A DNA stretch of 33,361 nucleotides. Origin: Bacillota bacterium (GTDB lineage: Bacteria > Bacillota > Clostridia > Lachnospirales > Lachnospiraceae). The notes beneath the pieces are model-generated. The model made no database searches, was not told where the DNA came from, and saw only the letters and a list, made by a program, of their open reading frames with translations. Both the position numbers and the translations under genes were made by a program. Positions 24,423 to 33,361 of the stretch are shown here, piece after piece; the stretch's first letter is position 1, and each line of letters opens with the position of its first letter. Where the stretch lies: the NCBI GenBank assembly GCA_017861355.1, contig JAGFXQ010000017.1, forward strand, positions 1 to 33,361. The letters are read 5' to 3'.

Positions 24423-24636
24423 CTTTTGCTACCTCCATAGTATTCTCATGAAGATAATTTTATACGATTTGTAGCATAAGTCAATACAAAAGCAGATAGT
24501 TCACAAAAATTGCATAATTGAATGTGTTGAATTATGACTTTCTTTAATTGAATTCTTGTAAATATATGTTATAATTAACGAGAAATTACCACATTATTGA
24601 GGGTGAAAGCAATTGATTGGGAGGAGAGAAGAAAGT

Positions 24637-25590
24637 ATGGTCCCGTATAATGATAAAGCTGTACAAATTATGGACGAAGTGAACAAGGTGGTATTTGGTA
24701 AGAGGGTCATCATAGAGAAGGTTCTCACTGCAATTCTGGCGAAAGGTCATATTCTGCTGGAAGATTTTCCGGGAGTAGGCAAGACCACTCTGGCATTGGC
24801 CTTTTCTAAGGCGATGGCATTGGAGCATCATCGACTTCAGTTTACACCGGATGTGCTTCCGACGGATGTGGTTGGATTTCATTTGTTGAACAAGGACGGT
24901 GACGGTTATCAATATAAACCGGGTGCGATTATGTGCAATCTGTTTCTTGCAGATGAGATCAACCGTACCTCTTCGAAGACACAATCTGCATTACTCGAGG
25001 TTATGGAGGAGGGAAAAGTAACGGTTGACAGTGTAACCAGAGAAGTTCCCAAGCCCTTTGTAGTGATGGCAACCCAGAATCCCATCGGATCGGTAGGAAC
25101 CCAGATGCTGCCGGAATCCCAATTAGACCGGTTTATGATTCGCCTTTCCATGGGTTATCCGGATAGAACAAGTGAGATAGGTATATTGAAGGAACGCCAG
25201 AACTCTAACCCACTGGAAAAAGTGGTCAAGGTAGTAGAGAAGGAAGACATCTTAACGATGCAGAATCTGGTGGAGGAAGTATTTATCCATGATTCCATCT
25301 ACGAATATATTACTCTTTTGGTAGCACAAACCAGAGACAACCCACTGATCGAGTTGGGAGTCAGTCCGCGTGGGTCACTTGCAATCATGAATATGGTGAA
25401 GGCACTTGCGTTCCTAAATCGCAGGGATTATGTCGTTCCTGCTGATGTTCAATCCGTTTTTAAGGATGTTTCTGCACATCGTATGATATTGAAGCCAAAG
25501 GCACGTGTCAATAACGTAACCGTGGACAACCTTCTTGAGGATATATTGCGAATCGTGAAAGCACCAAGGATCATAACGAAGGAGAGCTGA
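24637..25590 (+). CDS. MoxR family AAA ATPase
   Basis: Walker A LLEDFPGVGKTTLA, Walker B LFLADEINRTSSKTQSALLEVMEE, TQNPIGSVGTQMLPESQLDRFM. Confidence 0.93.
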   Translation: MVPYNDKAVQIMDEVNKVVFGKRVIIEKVLTAILAKGHILLEDFPGVGKTTLALAFSKAMALEHHRLQFTPDVLPTDVVGFHLLNKDGDGYQYKPGAIMCNLFLADEINRTSSKTQSALLEVMEEGKVTVDSVTREVPKPFVVMATQNPIGSVGTQMLPESQLDRFMIRLSMGYPDRTSEIGILKERQNSNPLEKVVKVVEKEDILTMQNLVEEVFIHDSIYEYITLLVAQTRDNPLIELGVSPRGSLAIMNMVKALAFLNRRDYVVPADVQSVFKDVSAHRMILKPKARVNNVTVDNLLEDILRIVKAPRIITKES

Positions 25591-25651
25591 ACAAGTCTAA
25601 ATAATACACGGGCTCGAGTATTCTAATTTGCAGAAAGGCAACGGTGATTAT

Positions 25652-26869
25652 ATGCTGCGCAACATAATTAAATATCTGATCGCGCTGGCAGCAGTCGGAT
25701 TATTGTCCATTTTGTATAATACCTATTACATGGGCATCTTATTTCTGACCTTAGCTGCGATTCCCTTTCTCATGTTTGCCCTTCTCAGCTATCTCTATGG
25801 AAGCGTGAAAGCCGAGCTTGTATCTGTGATCCATGTAGCGAAGAAAGGAGAGGTTATTCCGGTCTCCGTGCAGGTGGATAATCCGACGATTTTTCCGGCG
25901 ACCTATATCAAGATCTACCTAACCTATAAGAATTCTTATTCGGATCAAATATATAAGAAGAACTTTATGGTATCGGTAGATGCGAAAACGAAAGCATCCA
26001 TTATCTGCAATCTCTATTCTGAGTATGCCGGTAATCTGGAGGTAACCTTAAACGGTATTCGCATCTATGATTACCTAAGGTTTTTTTCTATGAAAAAGAG
26101 GAAGAAAACGGAACTTACGGTTGCGATCCTGCCTACTTACTATGAATTACAACAGAATCAATTATTAAATCTGCATAATAACATCGTGGAAAGTGATTAT
26201 TATTCCCCGGTGAAGAGTGGAGATGATCCCTCTGAGGTGTTTGCCATCCGGGAATACAGGGAAGGCGACAGACAGCAGAGAATTCATTGGAAGCTGAGCA
26301 GAAAACAGGATCAGTTGATGATTAAGGAATTCAGCGATCCGCTGAATTGCTCTATCTTATTATTTGTTGATCTGTGTGTGCCGGAGAACATGAATCGAAT
26401 GCTTTTTATGGATTCCATGCTGGAGTGTGTATTATCTTTGTCATATTCATTCCTTCTGGCGGGACAGATGCATTATTTTACCTGGTACGAGGAAAGGCAT
26501 GGGGTGTGCAGGCGAATCCGGGTTTCTCAGGAAAAGGACCTTTTTGAAGCGGTAGATGGCTTGTTGCATGTTCTTCCTTATAGTTCCTTAACCGATGCCT
26601 TAACTGCATACCAAGCGCAGTATCCGAAGGAACAATATTCGAATCTGATCTTTGTGACAGGGGAACAACCAAGAAAACGAACGGAAACCTTATCCCTGCT
26701 GAAAGCGATGAATCGGCAGGTCATTTATCTGGGTGAGATTGATAACCAACCGGGTACGAAGTATTTTCCGAATGAGGTAATTAGGCGTATCGGCGAGGTT
26801 GGAGTATCATTAGCTTCCGTGGACGCCCATCATGTACGACGTGATATGGAACAGCTGAGACTGGAATAG
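25652..26869 (+). CDS. DUF58 domain protein
   Basis: PSEVFAIREYREGDRQQRIHWKLSRKQDQLMIKEF motif; follows MoxR gene. Confidence 0.9.
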   Translation: MLRNIIKYLIALAAVGLLSILYNTYYMGILFLTLAAIPFLMFALLSYLYGSVKAELVSVIHVAKKGEVIPVSVQVDNPTIFPATYIKIYLTYKNSYSDQIYKKNFMVSVDAKTKASIICNLYSEYAGNLEVTLNGIRIYDYLRFFSMKKRKKTELTVAILPTYYELQQNQLLNLHNNIVESDYYSPVKSGDDPSEVFAIREYREGDRQQRIHWKLSRKQDQLMIKEFSDPLNCSILLFVDLCVPENMNRMLFMDSMLECVLSLSYSFLLAGQMHYFTWYEERHGVCRRIRVSQEKDLFEAVDGLLHVLPYSSLTDALTAYQAQYPKEQYSNLIFVTGEQPRKRTETLSLLKAMNRQVIYLGEIDNQPGTKYFPNEVIRRIGEVGVSLASVDAHHVRRDMEQLRLE

Positions 26870-26884
26870 AAAGGTTGTGATTGT

Positions 26885-29440
26885 ATGTACCAGGATTATG
26901 AGGATGGTGTGATCATGGATGATACCGTCATGATAATAGATGAGAAGAGAGCCGGGTTTCCTTTGGCCACCAGAATATTTCAATTTCTGGTGATCGCAAT
27001 TGGAAGCTGGGCCGGGATTTCTATGCTTGTGGAGAGTATCGGAATTCCATGTAATATGCTCCGTGTAGACAGCGCAATTTTGATCTTCACCGCACTCTTC
27101 TATGTATTTTGTATATTTCCGTCCTATGATTTGGTAAAACTATTCTTCAGTATTCTGATCTATGGCTTATTCTTATATAGTCGACTCAGGGGAATTCTGA
27201 ATGGCTTTTATCTTATAGAGAATCTTGCAAGTAAACGGATATCTGCCTACTATGGGACGGAACCGGTCCAATTTGTGGCAGACAAGGTTACAGCGGATGC
27301 GGACATCACGCTATTTGTCATTATGTTTTTAATTCTTATGGTCGGATTGCTATCTGTAGCAGTGATTCGCAGCCGATTGGTCGGGATAGGCAGTGTTATC
27401 CTGTTTCTTCCCATTGCTGCCTGCTTCTTGCTTGGATTAATACCTTCGGAGCTATATCTGATCTCTTATGCGTTGTGTCTGCTTTACTTAATCCGTTCTG
27501 AATACCATGAACATCACAGTGTCAACCGGCAGCAGAAGACACTTCTGCATCGGATCAGTAGTCGTTCGGCAATCTGGCTTTGCATGACCAGTTTGCTGCT
27601 GTTCTTTCTGATGAAGATTTTTGTCACAAGGGAAGACTATGACAGTATGACTGGGATTAAGCAGGTGAAAGCTGAGATTCAGTCTGCGATGAATGACTTT
27701 TCCTGGGAGGATCTCACACGAAGGATCTCGGATATCCAATTATTCACCCGTAAGGTATCCTCCACCGGTCTAAACGGTGGAGAATTAGGAAGAATAGGGC
27801 AGGTTCAATACGAGAATGTAAGGCATCTGACCATCATTGCACCACTACAATCTATTGATGAGGGGATCTATCTGAAGGGATATGTCGGGAGTATCTATAC
27901 CGGAGACCGTTGGGAAGCTCATTCGCAAGAGATGCAGAAGGAATACGAGAAGCTTTCACAGCGACTTCCCCAGAAGCTCTTTCCACCGGTGAATCAGATG
28001 GAACTATTTCTTGAGCATTTTGTGATAGACGAAGAAATCGGAACAGAGACGAATGCTTCCTCCGGTTGGTACGAATACAGTCTGGATCAGGGCAGAATGA
28101 AGATAGAATATCGGGGAGCGAATAATAAATTCTTATATGCTCCGTATTTTACCGACTATAGTGTATTGAAAGATATTATGTACGAGCAGGATCTCTATGC
28201 GGCTCCAATTCTTCGCAAGGATAACTATGAGTATCAGTACTTTTATAATGTATCACTACTGGATTCTCCAACCTTCTACGAGAAATTACTGGACAGATTG
28301 AGTGATTATACGGAGTATGAGAAGTTATATCGAGATTATGTCTACCGGATCTATACACAGCTTCCGGAGGAGGGACTCCTGAATATCAAACGTGATTTCT
28401 CGCCGGAGCGGGTAAAAACTAAGACAGGGAGTATTACCGAGAAGATCGAGTATATTAAAGAATATTTGGACCGGAATACACAGTACTCGCTTACTCCCGG
28501 TAAACTGCCGGATGGTGAGGATTTTGTGGAATACTTTGTCTATCAGAATAAGGTGGGATACTGCGCGCATTATGCATCTGCGGCTACCTTAATGCTGCGG
28601 TCCTTAGGTGTTCCGGCAAGATATGTTGAAGGCTATGCAGTAGGAGCAGAGTCAATCTATCGTAACTCCGGATCACAGGAGACAACAAGATATACGAATC
28701 TGGGGAAGAAGTCAACGATCGTAACACAATCCGAGGTTAATGTCATGGATTATAATGCACATGCCTGGGTGGAGGTGTATTTTGATAATTGTGGCTGGAT
28801 TCCGGTTGAATTCACCCCGGGATCGACCGTGAACTATAACAATTCGGTTGTAGCTGATATGGAAGAGTTTAGTGATAACATTGAAGATGGTAACATCAAA
28901 AAAGGACAGGAGGAGACGAATACTATTCCTACACCGGTCCCGACTATACCGATTCCCGAACAGCCGGTGAATCTCCCGGCAGACGGTCTGAATCAGGCTT
29001 CAACTGCAAGTGATAATAACCTGGCTGATACCCTGTATCTGTTGGCAATCCTGACTGCTTTGTTGCTTTTTACTGTTGGATTATTGTTCTACCGAATTCG
29101 GAAGAACAAACAGGCAAGATACTCCAGCGACCTGAATCGCAGAGTAATCTTTCTGTATCGGGAGATTGAGATAATGTTTCACGCGGTTCGATGGCTTCCG
29201 GGTAAAGCAGCACTTCTTGAAGAAAGTGAAGCTTATGTGAAGGAGCAGGTGGCTGATGATGAGAAGGAGGACTTCACACAGCTGATGGAGATTGTTCGAA
29301 AAGCACGCTTTAGTCGTGACTGCATCTCATCTCAAGAGCTCGCAATGGTGCAAATATATTGGGAAGATATGTATATCAAGATGAACTTAGAATCATCTCT
29401 ACTTAAGAGAATTTACCTTAAATTAATCCTTTCAATCTGA
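26885..29440 (+). CDS. Transglutaminase-like domain membrane protein (TgpA-like)
   Basis: Multiple TM; GYCAHYASAATLMLRSLGVPARYVEGYAVG...NAHAWVEVYFDNCGWIPVEFTPG with Cys/His/Asp triad context. Confidence 0.9.
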   Translation: MYQDYEDGVIMDDTVMIIDEKRAGFPLATRIFQFLVIAIGSWAGISMLVESIGIPCNMLRVDSAILIFTALFYVFCIFPSYDLVKLFFSILIYGLFLYSRLRGILNGFYLIENLASKRISAYYGTEPVQFVADKVTADADITLFVIMFLILMVGLLSVAVIRSRLVGIGSVILFLPIAACFLLGLIPSELYLISYALCLLYLIRSEYHEHHSVNRQQKTLLHRISSRSAIWLCMTSLLLFFLMKIFVTREDYDSMTGIKQVKAEIQSAMNDFSWEDLTRRISDIQLFTRKVSSTGLNGGELGRIGQVQYENVRHLTIIAPLQSIDEGIYLKGYVGSIYTGDRWEAHSQEMQKEYEKLSQRLPQKLFPPVNQMELFLEHFVIDEEIGTETNASSGWYEYSLDQGRMKIEYRGANNKFLYAPYFTDYSVLKDIMYEQDLYAAPILRKDNYEYQYFYNVSLLDSPTFYEKLLDRLSDYTEYEKLYRDYVYRIYTQLPEEGLLNIKRDFSPERVKTKTGSITEKIEYIKEYLDRNTQYSLTPGKLPDGEDFVEYFVYQNKVGYCAHYASAATLMLRSLGVPARYVEGYAVGAESIYRNSGSQETTRYTNLGKKSTIVTQSEVNVMDYNAHAWVEVYFDNCGWIPVEFTPGSTVNYNNSVVADMEEFSDNIEDGNIKKGQEETNTIPTPVPTIPIPEQPVNLPADGLNQASTASDNNLADTLYLLAILTALLLFTVGLLFYRIRKNKQARYSSDLNRRVIFLYREIEIMFHAVRWLPGKAALLEESEAYVKEQVADDEKEDFTQLMEIVRKARFSRDCISSQELAMVQIYWEDMYIKMNLESSLLKRIYLKLILSI

Positions 29441-29504
29441 AATTATCAGAAAAATAGCTTCTATGGATAGGGCAATTATGGTATACTGATATTGTAATAA
29501 AATA

Positions 29505-29543
29505 ACCTGCAGCGAAGCCTGTTTTCCTCGGAACAGGGCAGGT
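29505..29543 (+). other. 5'-leader hairpin upstream of the cytidylate-kinase-like gene
   Basis: ACCTGC-N7-CCTGTT-N8-AACAGG-GCAGGT, stacked 6+6 bp stem. Confidence 0.45.
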
Positions 29544-29593
29544 AAGGCAGTTTGCAGCAATAATAAAATAAGAATGGAATGGGAGTGACCTTA

Positions 29594-30214
29594 ATGAATA
29601 AGATAATAACAATTAGCAGACAGTTTGGCAGTGGCGGCCGTGAAATCGGTGCAAAGTTGGCTGAGAAGCTAGGAATTCCATTTTATGATAATGAATTAAT
29701 ATCCAGAGCGGCCAAAGAGAGTGGTTTTGCAGAAGCAGCCTTTGAGAATGCGGAGAAGAAAGCTTCCAACAGTCTCTTATATTCTCTGGCTATGGGCATG
29801 AACGCTTATGGCAATCAAGATATCGGCTTCACCCATCTATCCCTTGACGACCAGCTGTATTTGGCACAGTCCAATGTAATCCGGAAGGTTGCGGAAGAGG
29901 GACCCTGTGTTATCGTTGGACGATGTGCGGACTATGTCCTGCGAGACAACAACAATGTAGTGAACATCTTTATCTGGGCTGATATAGAGGCCCGCAAGAA
30001 AAGGGCAATTGAACAATATCATTTGAAGGAAAATAAAGCAGAGGAAGAAATACTGCGAAGCGACAGACGCCGAGCGAATTACTATAATTACCATGCCAGC
30101 GAGAAGTGGGGAAAGGCGGAAAATTATCATCTGTCAATTCGAAGCGATTATATCGGTGTTGATCCTACGGTGGAATGTATTTTGAATTATCTACAATGTG
30201 GTGAAAGGGAATAG
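29594..30214 (+). CDS. Cytidylate kinase-like family protein
   Basis: MNKIITISRQFGSGGREIGAKLAEKLGIPFYDNELISRAAKESG; start moved to 29594 after GGGAGTGA. Confidence 0.88.
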   Translation: MNKIITISRQFGSGGREIGAKLAEKLGIPFYDNELISRAAKESGFAEAAFENAEKKASNSLLYSLAMGMNAYGNQDIGFTHLSLDDQLYLAQSNVIRKVAEEGPCVIVGRCADYVLRDNNNVVNIFIWADIEARKKRAIEQYHLKENKAEEEILRSDRRRANYYNYHASEKWGKAENYHLSIRSDYIGVDPTVECILNYLQCGERE

Positions 30215-30225
30215 GGTCTTGTCAG

Positions 30226-31434
30226 ATGAAATGGAAGGATAAACTGAATAAGCAATATCTGCAGGTTTCACTCTATGTCATAATTACTGTCGTGATTATC
30301 TACGCGCTGAGTTTGGTGGTGAAGAATTCTCACCTGCTTCTGAAGGAAATTATTGTACGGATCAAATGGTTGCTTGGGGTAAGTAAGCCTGTCATTCTGG
30401 GCTTCGTATTTGCATACCTTATGGAGCCTGTTGTAAGTATGTTCGAACGCAGGTATAAGAAGTTAAAGAATACTCGATATCTGAAGCGAATCGTGATGCC
30501 CCGTACCTGGGCTGCCGCTACCTCGGTGCTTTTGCTGGTAATTGCAGTTCTTGGGCTGATCTCTTTGCTGGTCTTCACGATCACGGATCAGATCAGGCTT
30601 GTCACCTTAGATGACGTTATCCGACTTGGTAAGGATTATGTGGCAGGGCTTGATTCCTTATACCAGTCACTTCTGTTCGGAATGAAGAAGCTGGATATTC
30701 AATCCCAGGAATTGGAGCAATATGTGACCGATACGGCAACATATGTTGTCGGTGCCATCTTGGGCTTTGTCCGGGGTACACTGACATCCTTCACGAATAT
30801 AACCAGGTATCTCACTACCTTTATCTTCAGCTTTATTATTGGATTTTACTTTATGATTGACGGAAAAATGTTTATGTCCTATATTCGTAAGATAAGTAAA
30901 GCCCTATTTACAGACCATATGAACGATAGGCTCAAGAAGATGGTGAATGACCTGGATCAGGTATTCTCCGGGTATATTCGAGGCCAACTGATTGATGCCT
31001 TTGTTATGATGTTTCTGATCAGTATTGTCTTGTCCATCACCGGAGTTAAATTCGCAATAGTCATTGGTATCCTGGCCGGTATCGGTAATCTGATTCCTTA
31101 TTTTGGACCGATTGTAGCCTATGTCAGTACCTCTATCGTATGTCTGTTGAATCAGGATATGAGAATCTGGGTAATATCCATGATCATGCTCTTTTTGATT
31201 CAGGCGATTGACGGTAACCTAATCGGACCCAAACTTCTAAGCAGTTCCATTAAGATACATCCATTGATCATTATTGTCTCAATCATATTCGGAAGTGCTT
31301 TGGGAGGCTTTCTGGGAATGCTTTTTGCTGTCCCGGTAGGAGCTTATCTTAAGCTTGTTTTTGCCCGTTTTATTGAACATAGGCTTCTTAAAAAGGACGA
31401 AGCTGCTGTTATAAATGTTATAAAGAAAGATTAA
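30226..31434 (+). CDS. AI-2E family transporter / permease
   Basis: Multiple TM; GVKFAIVIGILAGIGNLIPYFGPIVAYV and LIGPKLLSSSIKIHPLIIIVSIIFGSALGGFLGMLFAVP. Confidence 0.88.
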   Translation: MKWKDKLNKQYLQVSLYVIITVVIIYALSLVVKNSHLLLKEIIVRIKWLLGVSKPVILGFVFAYLMEPVVSMFERRYKKLKNTRYLKRIVMPRTWAAATSVLLLVIAVLGLISLLVFTITDQIRLVTLDDVIRLGKDYVAGLDSLYQSLLFGMKKLDIQSQELEQYVTDTATYVVGAILGFVRGTLTSFTNITRYLTTFIFSFIIGFYFMIDGKMFMSYIRKISKALFTDHMNDRLKKMVNDLDQVFSGYIRGQLIDAFVMMFLISIVLSITGVKFAIVIGILAGIGNLIPYFGPIVAYVSTSIVCLLNQDMRIWVISMIMLFLIQAIDGNLIGPKLLSSSIKIHPLIIIVSIIFGSALGGFLGMLFAVPVGAYLKLVFARFIEHRLLKKDEAAVINVIKKD

Positions 31435-31439
31435 TGAAT

Positions 31440-31552
31440 AAAGCGTCAAAAGGTGCTTCGCACTCTTCCTAATACAATATATTGATATGCAAGCAAGCTT
31501 GCAATAGCAATATATCGTATCAGGAAAGCACCGGAGGTGCTTTTGACACTTT
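31440..31552. repeat. Structured element: outer imperfect inverted repeat enclosing three hairpins
   Basis: AAAGCGTCAAAAG / CTTTTGACACTTT (12 of 13 paired); GTGCttcGCAC; long central hairpin 31466-31526; CACCggaGGTG. Confidence 0.7.
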
Positions 31553-31680
31553 AACCGTTAAGTAATAATTAAATAAAATGTAAGGAAATATTAAGAAATT
31601 AGATAGGCATTATTTAAGAAATATGGTGTAAAATTACTTATCGCAAGTTTATGTTGACCGCTAGGTTAGGAAGGTGTTAA

Positions 31681-32478
31681 ATGAACAACAAAGATGATAC
31701 TATCATAGAGGTGAAAAGCGTTAAAAAGATATACCGTATGGGGAAAGAACGGATTAGCGCCATTGATGATGTCAGTTTTACCATTAAACGTGGGGAATTC
31801 TGCTGTTTATACGGTGTGTCCGGTTCCGGTAAATCTACACTGCTCAATCTTATGGCAGGAATAGAGAAGCTTACCTCGGGTCAGATAATTATTAAAGGAA
31901 AGAATATACATAAAATGGGTGAAAAAGGCCTGGCGAAATTCCGTCAGGATAATCTGGGCTTCGTGTTCCAGTCTTATAACCTGATGAATGCTATGACAGC
32001 CATGGAGAACGTAGAGCTGCCGTTGGTGTTCAAACGAATTCCGGGTAAGAAGAGAAAAAAGATGGCGAAGGATATGCTGGTTAAGGTAGGTCTCGGACCG
32101 AGACTAAGGCATAAACCAAAGGAGATGAGCGGTGGCCAGCAGCAAAGAGTTGGCATTGCCAGAGCCTTTGTCAGTAACCCGGAGATTGTGTTCGCCGATG
32201 AGCCAACCGGAAATCTGGATTCTAAAACTTCCAAAGAAGTTATGGATCTGATCAAGGAGATGGCAAAGACGAACCACCAAACCATCGTCATGGTAACACA
32301 TGATCGTAGATTAGCTGATTACGCGGATAAAATCATTCATATATTCGACGGTAAGGTAGAGGATATCGAGTTGAAGCAGCACGATCCATCGGAAACAGAG
32401 TCGGAGATACTGCTCCGAGAGGAGCAGACGACCGAGCACGATGAGAGTGTGATCGTGGATCAACCGGTTACAGCATAG
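31681..32478 (+). CDS. ABC transporter ATP-binding protein (LolD/MacB-like)
   Basis: GVSGSGKSTLLN Walker A, MSGGQQQRVGIARAF signature, VFADEPTGNLDSKT Walker B. Confidence 0.95.
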   Translation: MNNKDDTIIEVKSVKKIYRMGKERISAIDDVSFTIKRGEFCCLYGVSGSGKSTLLNLMAGIEKLTSGQIIIKGKNIHKMGEKGLAKFRQDNLGFVFQSYNLMNAMTAMENVELPLVFKRIPGKKRKKMAKDMLVKVGLGPRLRHKPKEMSGGQQQRVGIARAFVSNPEIVFADEPTGNLDSKTSKEVMDLIKEMAKTNHQTIVMVTHDRRLADYADKIIHIFDGKVEDIELKQHDPSETESEILLREEQTTEHDESVIVDQPVTA

Positions 32479-32515
32479 ACGAATTGAGTTTCATGAATGG
32501 AGAAGGATAACATCA

Positions 32516-33361
32516 ATGAAGGAAGTAGAGGGAAAGGGAATGAAAGGAAAACTTAAAAAAATTACGGTAATGATGATTGCATTAGCAATGTTTATAATGA
32601 ATCTGGCGGGCAATGTGTCCTATGCATATGCGGCAGAAGCTACCAGCTTAATGCTGAGTGAGACGATGGATGCCTCAGCGCTTACGATTACACCCGGAGA
32701 AGTGAAGCATATGAGAGTTCCGGTGAGGTCGAATGCAGCTATGTTGAGCAGTATCGGCGTCAGATGGTGCACCCTTTACGTTGTCACCGGCGAAGCTGAC
32801 CAAAGCGGATCAGACACAGACATCAACACTTTATGAATATGGTGCCACTTACGTGGACTTTGATATTAACGTAAAAGAAACAGCAAAAATAGGTTCCTAT
32901 GGTATCGATATCAAGGCTACCTGTCCTGGCGAGAATGGGACCATCACGGTATCACTACAACCAACACTTAAGGTTCAGATAGTGAAGGAATTAACACCGG
33001 CACAGGTTGTTCTGTCTGATATCAAAGTGGGTAATGCAGTGATCGGCGATCAGGCACAGATCTCCTTCACCTTGAAGAATGAAGGCGAAATCACTGCAAA
33101 AAATACATATTATCATGTCGATTATGGTACCTCTAACATTATACCGAATTATGAAACACCGAATATTAAGGCTGGTGATATTGGCCCTGGACAGACAAAA
33201 TATGTAGTTCTTCCTGTAAAAGTTCTTTCCACTGCTACGGTCGGATTGAAGACATTGAGTGTGATTATTGATTATAAGGATTCGGATGGTACCAAAGGTT
33301 CGGATACACATCAGCTTTTTGTGGATGTAAAGAAGAATGAAAAGGCTCCTGAGTTAATGAT
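32516..33361 (+). pseudogene. Secreted COG1361/NEW3-like protein, frameshifted near 32750-32780 and cut by window edge
   Basis: Frame 1 (32516..32836) has signal peptide KKITVMMIALAMFIMNLAGNVSYAYAAEA and ITPGEVKHMRVPVRSNAAMLSS; a different frame, open from 32748 to the window end, gives SDGAPFTLSPAKLTKADQTQTSTLYEYGATYVDFDINVKETAKIGSYGIDIKA...VVLSDIKVGNAVIGDQAQISFTLKNEGEITAKNTYYHVDYG. Confidence 0.75.

Noticed and set aside
24586-24984. 132-aa minus-strand ORF
   Set aside because: Antisense to the MoxR gene, composition not protein-like.
24637-29440. MoxR-DUF58-transglutaminase operon as a novel system
   Set aside because: Common and already well-described gene order in Firmicutes and other bacteria.
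1-33361. CRISPR arrays, phage genes, transposases, toxin-antitoxin or defence systems
   Set aside because: No regularly spaced direct repeats, integrase/transposase motifs or defence-family proteins recognised.

Overview
This is a low-GC, Clostridia/Lachnospiraceae-like chromosomal window made mostly of ordinary metabolic and housekeeping genes. From left to right it contains: a nagB-nagA operon (minus strand, nagB carrying an in-frame TGA) divergent from a GntR/UTRA regulator and a SIS-domain protein; an AraC regulator divergent from an operon of two Gfo/Idh/MocA oxidoreductases plus a TIM-barrel sugar isomerase/epimerase; an 841-aa AraC regulator fused to a GH39-like domain; a TldD/TldE pair; a GNAT protein and a DUF1648 protein; an adenosylcobalamin-dependent ribonucleotide reductase; PutP; a DUF3298-type protein; TrkH/TrkA; a parvulin/SurA-like foldase; a MoxR-DUF58-transglutaminase operon; a cytidylate-kinase-like protein; an AI-2E family transporter; and an ABC ATPase followed by a frameshifted secreted protein cut by the window edge. 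I found no tRNA, rRNA, CRISPR array or transposase. The most interesting unexplained material is intergenic. Two elements (19007-19148 and 31440-31552) fold on paper into an outer stem enclosing three hairpins. Three 3' elements share a TGTTGCAA stem core. Other signals are a tandem NrdR-box-like pair on a consensus promoter before nrdJ, a repeated palindromic operator in the nag region, and hairpins that could occlude ribosome binding sites. Two small hydrophilic ORFs missing from the ORF track were also found. All calls are by eye from sequence; no searches or folding programs were run.
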